From assembly GCA_963921935.1 (NCBI GenBank), contig OY998175.1, forward strand, positions 176,549,262-176,613,261: a DNA stretch of 64,000 bases. Reading direction: 5' to 3'. The DNA comes from Galeruca laticollis (Eukaryota; Arthropoda; Insecta; Coleoptera; Chrysomelidae). The position numbers and the translations under genes were made by a program. Within the stretch, counting starts at the first letter, position 1. Every line of letters begins with the position of its first letter. Positions 1 through 10,775 of this stretch are shown one piece after another. The notes beneath the pieces are model-generated. The model was not told the DNA's origin, made no database searches, and saw only the letters and a list, made by a program, of their open reading frames with translations.

Positions 1-1541
1 GTCAGTGCTTCCTAAAATAATTCACTCATAACTTGTATATCAGACCATAAAAATCATCTTTAAACAATCTAATAATTTGTTAATTTGGCATATACGTCAT
101 TAAAAGTATCTAAACCCCTAAAAGAATAAATAAATGTATTTATATTATTATAATACATCATGTTTAATAAGAATTAGTAGCAAATTCATTATTTTTGATG
201 TTTACTATTATAATGACACTGAGAACTGTCAACAAGATTGGAATGTCAAAATAATTTCAAAACATGAAACATCAGCGACAGATTTCGTTGTGCGCGATAG
301 GATTCATTGTCATAGAACTATATTTTGACAAGCGTATAAAGCGAGGATGTAAAATAACATATAAAGAAATTTTGTAAATAGAAATTTCAGGCCGCGTTTA
401 TAATGATCACTAATTGTGGAAGAATTCTAATATAATTGGAAAAGGATTGCATATGTATTTCAGAGTAATCAGACTGTAGATTTGTTTCATTTAGAATGGA
501 ATAGTTTTATACAATCAGAGGTTTTTTTTATAAATAGGGATATTTTTGGAAAAGTAGAGTTTTAAATAGATAAATTAGATTATTTTGGAAATAAACAAAG
601 CATTAAATATCATCAAATAGTTAAGAAAAATATGAAATTAAATGAAAACCTCTGATTTCTAAATTATTGTTAAAAAAATCTTGTGAGATGATGAGTTTTG
701 TCCATGGCAACGGACAGGAGAAATGTGGGTTGTTGATTTTGGGAAATAAAAAGGTATGATATATGATATTTTGGAGAAAAACCGTAGTAAAATAAAATTC
801 TCATAAAACTCAAGATAAGTAACAGAAAAAAGTTAAATAAAGTTGAAGAAGTATGTTGAGAAGATTTTGAAGCTAATTGAAACGGTAAACGGGACACGGT
901 GAAGAATTTCAAGACTTACCTGGAGAAGTTTTGTCAAGCTGGAGTTCAGGTTGAGTGAATGCAGTTGACATATTAATATGAGAGGTGGTGGTATTGGATA
1001 ATGGTGATCGTTGGTGCCAGAAGACATCATTGTTAGTGAAAGGTTAGTGTTAACCAATTTGAAATTTCAAATTTTGGCCATTTCAAACAATATGAATTTG
1101 CGCTAAGGTACCTATTTGTTGAATTATTAGATTTTAGTTGTTTGTTCCATTATTTTGATTTTAAATTTGTTTATATTAATACATGTATTTCTTTTCCAAT
1201 TTCCAACGTAGTTTTGATAATATATAATTATAGTGTTCATTTTTGTTTCTATACCCTCTATTAAAAACAGGAATATAAACAATAACATAGGCGTCTCAAC
1301 ATAAATTTATACAAGGTATAATTTTATTTTAAATAATAGACAAAAACAAATAATTCTTTATTAAAATATATAAAACAAAATAATAAATCATATAAAAAAA
1401 ACTTTAGACCTGAACTCAAAGAGATTAAGGAGTACTCATGCCCAACTATGATACATTTACCCTGAGCTAGCCGAACAACATTCTTTATTAATCTACATAA
1501 AACAACAATAAAAATAAATATATAAATATATAAAATATAAT

Positions 1542-1546
<5 letters not shown>
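1..1546 (+). mobile_element. Family A LTR copy (solo or truncated)
   Basis: This stretch is a diverged copy of the long terminal repeat at 22411-24031. The same order of landmarks appears: the block around cagaccataaaaatcatc, the magnesium-poor AT tract near 600, and the terminal box GAACTCAAAG...TACTCATGC at 1409-1443. The left end is cut by the window edge, because the matching LTR starts about 215 bp further upstream. The right end stops at the point where the primer-binding site should follow, and a (TA)n run begins there instead. No internal element sequence follows, so it is either a solo LTR or the 3' LTR of an element lying to the left. Confidence 0.8.

Positions 1547-1605
<59 letters not shown>
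1547..1605. repeat. (TA)n microsatellite
   Basis: A pure TA run lies exactly between the end of the family A LTR copy and the 3' end of a minus-strand LINE. Because the LINE stop codon is only a few bases away, the run could be the LINE's own simple-repeat tail or a pre-existing target. Confidence 0.95.
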
Positions 1606-1609
<4 letters not shown>

Positions 1610-2005
1610 TTATAACGTTCTCCAACGTCTTCCGACTCCTAACCGCCATCCTTCTCTATCTTGCCATAGATCCTCTGGTAGCTTCCTTTCTCGTATTTCG
1701 GTATCTATGCCCTCTCTCCAGCTTCTTCTTGGTCTTCCTCTTCTTCTTTTTCCATGTGGTGACCATTTTAGGACTTGCTTTGGTAGTCTTTCGTCTGGCA
1801 TCCTTTGAACGTGACCGTACCAGATCAACTGCTTGGTCTTGATATCATCTATTATTGTGTCCCCGACATCCATGTTTTGTCTGACTCTGTCGTTACGTAC
1901 TCTATCTCTTCTCGATTTACCCGCTGATCTTCTCCAGAAGTCCATTTCCGTTGCTAGTAGGATTCTCTCCGTAGTCTGCTTCATTTGCCACACACGATTA
2001 TACAA
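1606..2005 (-). pseudogene. Non-LTR retrotransposon C-terminus
   Basis: The minus-strand frame encodes the C-terminal tail found after the reverse transcriptase palm in many insect LINE polyproteins. Visible hallmarks are RRDRVRNDRV, the stretch IWYGHVQRM, then GKRRRGRPRRSW and a final arginine-rich WRLGVGRRWRTL before the stop. It is cut off upstream near 2005, where the frame no longer matches, so the RT and endonuclease are absent. The stop is followed within about ten bases by (TA)n, as expected for a LINE 3' end. Clade assignment (RTE, Jockey or CR1 type) is not safe from this tail alone. Confidence 0.8.
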
Positions 2006-2696
2006 TAATTATATCACAAAATGCAGAATTCTCCTAGTAAAAAAAACCGTTGTGTTTTGCTTTTTTCAGTTGGTGGCCCAATTAATTGATCTTTACCTTG
2101 CCACGATATAATTTGTGTGTGTGGTCAGTAGCCAAACATGTCGACTCATCAACATTATACAAGGTTATCGTTGCCATACGAATTTTTTTAATGTGGCGTC
2201 TTTTTAATGTTAAAATAATATAATGTGTGTACTGCAAGGGATTTTTTTTCTTTTGGAACTTGTATTGAGCGTTACGGAGAACAACTCAACAGGATCAAAC
2301 CGGCGCCTCCACCATATGCGACGATATAGAGTTTTATTCCTACGCTAGAGTTTTGTGTTTGATCCCTATCCGCTCGCCAACCCTGACGATGTAGCTACTG
2401 GACACGCTATTTGGGTCTGGGATCAATTAAGTAATCACTCTTCAAAAAACTTAACAAATACATTGACGGAATTTCCGATAACAAATCGACATGCACTCAA
2501 AGCTTAACCAAAATATATACAAAACAAATACATCCAGCCTTCACCGGCATATATTCAATGGCTCTCAGGAGACAGAATATTCTCCCAAAATGATAACGCT
2601 TACGGAAAAGTACGACAGGCCGTACTGAGCATAAGTTTAAGTTTCCCGACAGCAATATAATGTACACTCTGAAATTAACAATATTATGCAAAATAC
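2006..2696. other. No gene recognised; GC-richer unassigned DNA
   Basis: The stretch 2250-2420 is less AT-rich than its surroundings and has no long open frame. It may belong to the 5' part of the LINE whose tail follows on the plus strand, but I see no motif that proves it. Confidence 0.4.
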
Positions 2697-2866
2697 TAGA
2701 TGGAGACCTTGGGGCGAGAGGAGAAGCGTTGGCAGACCTCAACAGCGTTGGTACGACGATATAACACGCACAGCAGGTTTAAATTGGTATCAGGTTGCAC
2801 AACACAGGGAAACCTGGAGAACATTGAGAGAGGCCTATATCCAACGGATAGAAAACGGCTAGAGGG
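2697..2866 (+). pseudogene. LINE polyprotein C-terminal fragment
   Basis: In one plus-strand frame this encodes RWRPWGERRSVGRPQQRW, then YDDITRTAG, NWYQVAQHRETW and LREAYIQR. That is the common end of insect LINE reverse-transcriptase polyproteins (pattern GRPxxRWxDDIxxxAGxxWxxxAxxRxxWxxLxEAYxQ). Only the last about 55 residues remain and the upstream sequence does not continue the frame. It differs from the minus-strand tail at 1606-2005, so these are two LINE families. Confidence 0.75.
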
Positions 2867-3374
2867 AAGGAAGGAAGGGTGCAAAAGAAATACAATAAAC
2901 TATTCACTTACATTAAAATTATCCTAGGACACGACTTCTCCTCTAGAAGGGGAACTTTGTCTTCAGTCACGGTATACACTTCTCAGGTAGGCCTTTCTCG
3001 ATTCATTTGACTGTTCGCTGGTTTTTCTCAAAACCCACTCGTTCGCTTCGCTGGTCCGAGGACTAACTCGCCGAAAAAGTATCTTTTTCGAACCAAGTAA
3101 GTGTTCTCTCGCAAAAAACGCTGAGTTTGTTGTTTTTATATTAGAAAATATTATGCTCTACTTTGAAGTAATTAGCAAAACATATTTTAAAACATTGACC
3201 TACTTTTGTTTGGCCTGCCATATACTGGGTGTTATTTCTAAACGTGACAATATATATTTATATATATATATATAAATATATATATATGATGTCACATACA
3301 GATTGTCCCACCATGGTAGTGACATGTGCTAATAATACCTTTAATATTTAATTACTTAAAAGAAACTTGTATTT
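2867..3374. other. No gene recognised; junction to errantivirus
   Basis: This stretch holds non-coding DNA with an imperfect TA-rich palindrome at about 3249-3291. The errantivirus 5' LTR, primer-binding site and most of gag should lie here but are not recognisable, so the retroelement is 5'-truncated. Confidence 0.5.
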
Positions 3375-3557
3375 GTGAAACACAATATTTCTGATTGTAA
3401 CGAAAAATTTGTTAGTGTAGGCCCTTTACAAACGAAATCCCCAGATCCGCTAAACGACCAAACTTCAAATTTGTCGATCCCAGACCTCAGTTCACAAATT
3501 CAAACCATGAGTTTGAACAGTCCAGAATCGGACTGCCTCGAACAGATGTTCATGTAA
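3375..3557 (+). pseudogene. Gag C-terminal remnant of errantivirus
   Basis: About 60 codons ending at TAA 3555-3557 read as a low-complexity Ser/Pro/Gln-rich tail. They overlap the start of the protease frame, which lies in the -1 register, as expected for gag-pol frameshifting in errantiviruses. No start codon or capsid domain precedes it. The assignment rests on position rather than on a conserved motif. Confidence 0.5.
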
Positions 3558-4600
3558 AAAATACCTCACCGGTAAATTCTAAAAACTTATACTATATTAA
3601 AGACAGAACAAACACTTATAAAATTCTAATTGATACAGGTGCTGGATTATCAATTTTCAAACCCAAAACTTGCGAAAATTATAGAAATCGATCCCCTGAA
3701 AATGTAATTATTCAAGGTATAACGAACCAAAAAATAAGAGTTAACGAATCAACCCTTATTCAATTTAAACCTAACGATCCACACAGAGTATTCATTTGTA
3801 ATTTAGATATTGATTTTGATGGATTATTAGGCATGGATTTTTTAGAACATTATAATTGTATAGTTGATCTAAAAAATAAACAACTTATTACTGATTTTAA
3901 AATTGTACCATTATTTAAAGTAACAGATAATGAAACTACCAATATTTCAATCGAAAACCAATTTCCACAAATTTACAAAAATACAATTTCCATTGAACCT
4001 AGGACTGAACAAATATTTAAACTAAAATGCGATTTAGTTAATACTGATGCTATACTGGTAGGTCAAGAAGTAGAGAAAGTTAAACTACCAAACGCATTAG
4101 TTAAAATAAATGAAAAAGGAGAATTTTTTGTTTCAGTATTAAATGTTAATTGTATACCTAAAACTGTAACATTTTCAAAACTTAACTTAGAACCATATGA
4201 AATAAATACTGTAAATAATATTCAACTAACTACCCAAGAAATGTGCACCGATAGAACATCTGAATTAAAAAATCAACTAAGACTTGATCATCTTAATGAA
4301 GAAGAACGAGACTTAATTTCCCAACTTTGTCATGATTTTTCTGACATTTTTTATTTAGAAGGAGACATACTTACTTTCACCAACGAAATAAAACATTCCA
4401 TAGATACGCAAAATTCTAAGCCCACTTATGTAAAATCATATCGCTATCCCCAAATTCATAAACAAGAGGTGAAGGATCAGATCAATAAAATGCTTTCACA
4501 AAACATTATACAACCCAGCAATTCTCCATGGTCATCGACCGTGTGGTGGTTCCCAAGAAGCTCGACGCATCAGGTAAACAAAAATGGCGTGTTGTCGTAG
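3531..4600 (+). pseudogene. pol: Pol part 1: aspartic protease and RT N-terminus
   Basis: The frame is open from about 3531. It contains the retropepsin active site LIDTGAG (GAT ACA GGT at 3632-3640) and the second protease strand GLLGMDFL at 3820-3840. A linker follows, then the first RT residues with the signature NIIQPSNSPWSS near 4500. The frame ends at 4600 because one base has been lost around 4540-4550. After that point the RT continues in the other frame (from about 4545), so the two frames overlap. The protease part shows no other lesion. Confidence 0.9.
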
Positions 4601-5316
4601 ACTACAGAAAACTGAATGAGGTTACTGTAGACGACAAATACCCGTTACCAAACATTGGAGATTTATTGGACCAGCTTGGTAAGTGTCAATATTTCATGAC
4701 ACTAGATCTTGCATCAGGCTTTCATCAAATTGAAATAATGCCTGAAGATATACCAAAGACCGCCTTCACAGTTGAAAACGGATATTTCGAATTCCTCAGA
4801 ATGCCGTACGGTCTAAAAAATGCACCTTCAACATTCCAGAGGGTCATGGACAATGTCCTTGCTGGAATTCAAAACGAGCGATGTCTTGTCTATATGGACG
4901 ACATCATCGTCTATTCACCGACAATTCAAGAACATATTACCCGCTTAACGGAAGTATTCAAGAGACTTCAAAAAGCTAACTTAAAACTTCAGCCAGACAA
5001 GTGTGAATTCTTGAGAAAAGAAGTCGCCTACCTTGGACATTTAATCACGGAAGATGGCGTTAAGCCGTTTCCAACAAAAATTGAATGCGTCCAAAAATTC
5101 CCTCAACCTACGAACCAAAAGGAAATAAAATCCTTTTTGGGACTCGCTGGTTACTACAGAAGATTTATACCGAACTTCGCTAAAATTTCCAAACCAATGA
5201 CAAAACTTTTACAAAAGGATGTCCCATTTAATTTTGACTCCGAATGTCAAAAGTCATTCCAAGAACTAAAAAATGCTCTTACTTCTACTCCGATATTGAT
5301 ATACCCAAACTTTTAA
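4528..5316 (+). pseudogene. pol: Pol part 2: reverse transcriptase
   Basis: This frame carries a standard Ty3/gypsy RT. Landmarks are VVVPKKLDASGKQKWR, DYRKLNEVT, LDLASGFHQI (first catalytic aspartate), FLRMPYGLKNAP and the catalytic box YMDD at 4891-4902. The thumb follows with YLGHLIT and SFLGLAGYYRRFI. It stops at TAA 5314-5316 inside the RT-RNase H linker; the RNase H domain continues directly in the same frame, so this is a simple nonsense lesion. Confidence 0.95.
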
Positions 5317-6636
5317 GAACGATTTCTTTTAACCACCGATGCTAGCGCATTTGCAATCGGTGCAGTTTTGTCACAAGGCCCAATAGGTAAGGATTTACCG
5401 ATAGCCTATGCGTCCAGGACATTGTGCAAAGCAGAAACCAAACACTCTACGATAGAGAGAGAACTTTTGGCAATTGTGTGGGCAGTTAAACACTTTAGAC
5501 CCTATTTATATGGCCGAAAATTTACCCTTATAACTGACCACCGTCCACTTACTTGGTTATTCTCTATAAAAGACCCCGGTAGTCGTCTAGCACGATGGCG
5601 CCTCAAATTAGAGGAATACGACTATCAAATTGAATTCAAATCTGGCAAATCCAATAAAAATGCCGATGCCCTTTCTCGAATAAAAATTAACCACATAAAT
5701 GACTTTGATTCGTTTCGCTCAAAATTAGGAAACTTTAAATATTTACCTAACCCAATTTATCCCGCTCTTGAAGATGCAGGGCCATCCCAACAAACTGAAA
5801 ATAAACCTGAAATTGACTGGGATGCCGCTGCAGAAGAATTTTTGTCTTTTGAGGAACTTTATAAAACAAAATCACTGATTGACTATTCTAAAATAGAATA
5901 TTCCAATAATCATCTACTAGACAAACAAAATAAAAACATATTAACCTTTTTTCAACAAAACAATTTACAAGATTTTCATGAAAAAATAATTGAGGATATA
6001 TTTGAGGAAAACCCCGACTTTTCTTATGCAAAAATTAATGTACTTAGCAGTAAAACTGTCAAAAATAGAAAATACCTTATTATTGCTATACCATGGGATC
6101 CAGACAGTATTAGTGAATACTTATTTGCTGCAATTTACAGAAATCGAGATTTATTTAAACCTTCAGAAAAATATTTTATCGAAAATAATCCTGACCTACC
6201 AATACTAGAAACACTATCATTTCTACTTTCGGAAGTTGACGTAAAATTCACTATTTGTCAAAATATTACTAAAGAACCAGAACAAAACCAAATACCTATC
6301 ATCTTAGATCAATTCCATAATGGCAAAAGCCACCTTCACCGCGGAATTAATGAAACTATTAGGCGAATACGACAAAAATATAATTGGGCCGGCCTCAATC
6401 GAGATGTCGAAAATTATATTAAGTCATGCCGGGCATGCCAAGAGACAAAAATATGTCGCAAAAATTTGGACAGTCCCCTCGTTTTTACTGAAACGCCTAA
6501 AACACCTTTTGAACGTATTAATATTGATATTTTAGAGGTACCTCAAAAGAATTACGCTCACTTCATTATTAGCTTATTTTCAGCATTTTGGTGCACCACT
6601 TCGCATTCATTGCGATGCCGGTCGCGAATTCAATAA
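5317..6636 (+). pseudogene. pol: Pol part 3: RNase H and integrase N-terminal half
   Basis: This continues in the same frame as the RT after the nonsense codon. RNase H is seen as LTTDASAFAIGAVLS near 5330 with downstream TIERELLAIVWA and ITDHRPLTWL. The integrase zinc domain (H-x3-H then C-x2-C, ending SCRACQ near 6430) and the first core segment FERINIDIL near 6515 follow. After QKNYAHFII the expected middle of the catalytic core is missing and the frame closes at 6636. The rest of the core restarts in another frame, which points to an internal deletion with frame change. Confidence 0.92.
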
Positions 6637-7240
6637 TGCGTTAATGAAAGACCTTTGTAATATGTTCGATATTAAGTTAACATTTTCAAGTGTCGGTCAT
6701 CCGCAAAGTAACGGATCTCTAGAAAGATTACATGCTACTCTGTTAGAAATTATTCGATTACATTTAGCAGACCACCCCTATGAACACCCCTTCAGTATTT
6801 TACCATTTGCTATTATCGCTTATAATAACTCTATAAACAAAACACACGGATTCACACCATACGAACTTGTATTTGGACACACGTCCAGTAGACCTCCCGA
6901 AAAATTATACAATGAACAAGAATTAATTACTAAATATATTAGAGATCTAAATAACCGCATATCCTATTATTATAAAATAGCGAGAGAAAAAACCATAAAG
7001 CAAAAAGGAAAAGCTAAAGACCGATTTGACGAACATGTCTCCGAAAACAAACCAAATTATGAAGTAGGTGACAAAGTTTACGTAAAAGAAACTCAAATAA
7101 AAAACAAGTTAGAAAATAAGTTTAATGGCCCTTTTGAAATACTAGAGATACACAGAAATTCCGCAACAGTATTAAATTTAGAAACAAATAACAAATCAAA
7201 AATAAATTTCGATCTTATGAAACCCTATGTTGAAAATTAA
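6560..7240 (+). pseudogene. pol: Pol part 4: integrase C-terminal half
   Basis: In this frame FGAPLRIHCDAGREF supplies the second core aspartate, HPQSNGSLERLH the catalytic glutamate region, and YEVGDKVYV with FNGPFEI the C-terminal chromo-like/GPY-F region. The stop TAA is at 7238-7240, a few bases before the env splice acceptor. Integrase is unlikely to be active because the core is interrupted upstream. Confidence 0.9.
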
Positions 7241-7252
7241 CTTATTTTCAGG
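7241..7252 (+). promoter_or_regulatory. Probable 3' splice site for env mRNA
   Basis: The pyrimidine-rich tract cttattttcag ends at 7251, just after the pol stop codon and directly before an open env frame starting with hydrophobic residues. Errantivirus env is made from a spliced mRNA, so this is the expected place for the acceptor. The donor would lie in the missing 5' region. Confidence 0.6.
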
Positions 7253-8152
7253 TTTCTGCTGCTGATCGGAACAGCAACATGTCAATATAAAATCGAACCC
7301 ATAAACAATACAGTTGGAATCTACTACCACGACGAAACCAAAATAATGGTTTCGAACGACGAATGGACTTTATTAGTGCATAAAAATATATCAGCTTTTA
7401 AACAAACTTTTGAAAGAAATAATAGAATTCTTGACACAATTCAAAATAACTTTACTTCAAACTACTCCAGTATGAAGTTCTTCCGATCCGAAGTAAAATC
7501 ACATTTGGCATTATTGCAACAAATTACAAAATCTATTGGCGATAAATTTAGTGAAATATCTTTCGATGTTAAAAGACAAAAACGAGGGTTAATTAATGGT
7601 ATTGGCACCATATTTAAATCAATAACCGGAAATCTCGATGCGTCTGACGGTGAATATTATATGGACTGCATTAATAAATTAAAAACTGATCAAAACCAGA
7701 TAGAAAACTTATTAAAAAATCAAATGTCAATCACAAGCTCAGTCATAACAAATCTCAACAGTACCATAGGACAATTAAAATTAAATGAGAAAATATTTAA
7801 TTCAGATATAGAAAATATTGAAACCACCATTCGACAATCAACAAACGAAATTGCGCTTATCGAAGCCAAATTAAATTTCTTTGAAATTTGCGAACAACTA
7901 ATGGAGAGTTATTTGTATCTTGAAAATACTATTAATGATATTCTAAACTCTATCACTTTTGCACAGCTTCAAATAATTCATACTTCTATTATTGAACCAG
8001 AAAATTTGATCACTGCTCTTAAGAAAATATCAGAAAATACAGTAAGGAAAGGTTTACCGCTACCAATAAAATATTCTGAAATTTCACAGTATTTGGAAAT
8101 AATCGATCTCGAAGCATATCAAACAAATTCAGATCTTGTTTTCGTTCCTTAA
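7253..8152 (+). pseudogene. env: Env part 1: fusion-type envelope glycoprotein
   Basis: The frame opens right after the splice acceptor with a short hydrophobic signal-like stretch (FLLLIGTATCQ). About 110 residues on is a basic furin-like site KRQKR followed by GLINGIGTIFKSITG, the hallmark of insect errantivirus Env related to the baculovirus F protein. A coiled-coil-like region rich in N, L, I and E follows. The frame is closed by TAA 8150-8152, after which the same frame continues with more Env sequence. It is a broken copy. Confidence 0.93.
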
Positions 8153-9070
8153 ATACCTTTGATTGAACCACAAGTATTTACTTTATTCCACCTATACCCA
8201 ATACCAATTTATGATAATAGAACTGGATTTCACCATATTTTATCATTTTCACAAAAATATTTAGCGCGAGATGATGATTCTTTATCCTACATTCCAATCC
8301 ACGATTTACAAAAGTGTAAACAGTTATCTACGCATCAAAAGTTGTGTCGCGATGTTTACGCGTACCCTATAGACGATAACGCGATATGTGAAGCCCGTTT
8401 GTTAAGACAATATAAGACATTTCCTGTGAATTGTAAAAGTGCGGTAGTCAACGGACAAGGTTATAATGTGCAAAAACTCGAAGAAAACGTGTGGCTAGTG
8501 TCGATTGCCGAACCGGTACACGTGACCATAAGTCTTCCAGACACAAAAACGAAAACATTAACCGTAAATGAAAATTCTATTTTACAGTTATACTCAGGAT
8601 GCTCCGCTTTTATTGGCATTACTAAAATACAAGCTAGTACCAGAAAAACTATAAACATTCCTCATGTACTTCATCCCGTAATGGTTGATTACAACTGTTG
8701 CCTAGACATTCCAAACAAAGTAGAAGTACCCAAAATAGAACCACTAGATCTTAATAACATTAACTTGAACGATCTGCAAGTGACAAAACACAAACTGGAC
8801 CAATACTCGAAAAGTTTGGATGAACTCATAAACAAACCGTTTGTTGAGAAAAATATTTCGTGGTTCACATATACTACGATCTCACTCATCGTTGCCTTGA
8901 TCGCCCTCTACACCTGTTATAAGTGTAGAAATATTAAATTCAACAAATCGCCAGGAAAGCCTGTTCCGGACCAACCAAATAATGTTTTTATCAAAATTCA
9001 TAACATTTTGCCAAAAAGAAGACCCAAACTTGACACCGAAGCCTCTGAGGAAGTGGAAATCGAAAATTGA
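8153..9070 (+). pseudogene. env: Env part 2: ectodomain end, membrane anchor, tail
   Basis: Same frame as the first env part, separated only by the nonsense codon. It holds several cysteines typical of the Env ectodomain. A single membrane segment of about 20 residues (WFTYTTISLIVALIALYTCY) lies near 8860-8920, followed by a basic cytoplasmic tail ending at TGA 9068-9070. Position and topology match a type I errantivirus envelope. Confidence 0.9.
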
Positions 9071-9194
9071 CAATTTCATGGTTTAATGTATACCTTTATA
9101 TTTTTATTTTTTGTATTTTGCGTATTTTCCTTTTAATCTTGAAATCTCTGTATATATTGTATTGTATATTTTATGTATTTTGGTTTTTATTCTC

Positions 9195-9235
9195 AAAATT
9201 GTTGTTTATTAAACAACAATTTTAATTAAGGGGGG
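9195..9235 (+). promoter_or_regulatory. Hairpin plus polypurine tract before 3' LTR
   Basis: A near-perfect palindrome with 14-base arms and a one-base centre lies at 9195-9223 and is followed at once by AATTAAGGGGGGAG, the plus-strand primer tract of the errantivirus. A purine run directly before the LTR is required for plus-strand DNA synthesis. The hairpin so close to it is less usual. Confidence 0.7.
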
Positions 9236-9606
9236 AGTTGTTATATGCGAAAAAACGCTTATGTTTAAGTAATGTTACGCAATGTCAAACATCAGATTAC
9301 GATTTCCGTATTTTCATGAGAACGATGCTACGTTGCGTTTTTATAAAATAAACACATTAAGTAACACAAATATTATGTTACAGAAAAATAATGATTTCTG
9401 CACTTTCATGGGAGCGACGCTACATCGAATTCTCCATGAAAATAAACGCTGACGTTGATTTAACAAATTCTATAAATTCTTTGACTTTATGTAAAATAGT
9501 TAGTTACAATTATAATTTCAACCTATTACTTCTTTTTTATATAACATAAAACTGTGTAACTCAATAAAAATTGTTTTTAAAAAGTTTAACGTGAATTTGT
9601 GAATAT

Positions 9607-9609
<3 letters not shown>
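9236..9609 (+). mobile_element. Errantivirus 3' LTR
   Basis: This begins after the polypurine tract (AGTTGTTATATGCG) and ends near gaatataaca where a (TA)n run begins. Length, about 370 bp, is plausible for this group. With no 5' LTR in the window the exact ends cannot be confirmed by comparison. Confidence 0.7.

Positions 9610-9665
<56 letters not shown>
9610..9665. repeat. (TA)n microsatellite
   Basis: A pure TA run abuts the errantivirus LTR end. Gypsy-type integrases often target TA-rich sites, so the element may have inserted here. Confidence 0.95.
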
Positions 9666-9668
<3 letters not shown>

Positions 9669-10675
9669 AAAATAATTGAACTCTCAGCGATGTCCTGTAG
9701 AAGTGATACTTGAGATGGGTGCGGCGATTATACTTCTTGGGGTATAGATTAAGCGGCTACTTGAACGCTAATGTGCAGGATATACGGCTTTTTGAAGGTC
9801 AAGGTATAGTTCTTAGTGTCCAAGAACCAAGATACATTTTCCCAAGACTCACGGTACGAGCTGTAAAGCAGTAAAAACGTAATGTCACCACTCAAAAGAG
9901 GTTTAACTACTGACAAAAATATGTGCTTCTTAAGCGGAGAATAATCAGAAAATAGAGCGTTGACTCGGATTGTGCCGGTTTAAATGCACGACTTCCGAAT
10001 GTAAAAACAATCATTCGACTTGTTTTTAAAAATTGTAAAATAATAATTCTGAGTTAGAGGTGGAAGTAACTAAAGAATCAATTACGCTACGAAATAACTT
10101 GGGAAAAAGTTGTAGGCAGGCAGCAGAAGCTGCCACGCAATACTCACGGCAGTTTTCGGATAGTGATTAGGTAAGAATAATTCGTAGTGCACGACGCAGT
10201 AGGGCAGCTCGCAACAGTTTTCGGGCTAAGTGTTTGCTGATTTATGGAAATAGAAATGAGTGTCAATGAGCTCATCTGAACAACTGCAACTGCGTCCCAA
10301 TCAAATCCAATGGCGCGCATCGCTGACGGCCGCATGCAAATATGCTCAACAGAATGGTGTTTAGAAAAAAACAATGTCATTATTTATATTTCATTGAATT
10401 GATTTATGGACATTTTAATTATGTGGTAGTATCATGACGTAAGTTCAACGTTATTGAAGACGTGCAACGCTATTTGTTTTAAAAATTCTATATGTCATTT
10501 TCGACAATTTGTGTTTTTTGGATTAAAAGTGACCCTCTGGAAAACTAAAACACTTTTATGTTATAATTAGCGTTTTTTTTAATTTTTTTGTTTCTCTGTA
10601 TTTATAAGTCGACAAAAAAAGATTAAACGTTTCTTCAGTGCTTTTTCATTCCTTAATCAAGAAAATGAATTAAAT
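9666..10675. other. No gene recognised
   Basis: Non-repetitive-looking AT-rich DNA with a slightly GC-richer patch at 10080-10340 that has short open stretches on both strands but no motif I recognise. Confidence 0.4.
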
Positions 10676-10775
10676 ATGAACGATATGAGTTTATAGTTAT
10701 CTTGCAAGTGGATTGATTTCAACTTTTTGATTAGTTCTATTGAATTTCTAATTGAGTACTGAGATTCATATCCGT
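10676..10775 (-). mobile_element. Inverted 5' segment of PLE 1
   Basis: Read on the minus strand, this encodes NGYESQYSIRNSIELIKK and LQDNYKLISF. In Penelope-like RTs that segment comes immediately before DVTNLFT. The next part, VTNMFTKISPKECL, lies immediately to the right on the plus strand. The segment is therefore inverted at the 5' end of the element, the pattern left by twin priming in target-primed reverse transcription. Confidence 0.75.

Larger units (their letters stand above)
3375..9609 (+). mobile_element. Errantivirus-like endogenous retrovirus, 5'-truncated and broken
   Basis: The plus-strand order gag tail, protease, RT, RNase H, integrase, env, polypurine tract and LTR is that of insect Ty3/gypsy errantiviruses (Metaviridae; gypsy, ZAM and 17.6 relatives). 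The 5' LTR, leader and most of gag are absent. Visible damage includes a one-base frame slip near 4545, an in-frame TAA at 5314, a missing piece of the integrase core with a frame change near 6590, and an in-frame TAA in env at 8150. The 3' end runs into a (TA)n run. It cannot make functional proteins as it stands. Confidence 0.93.
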
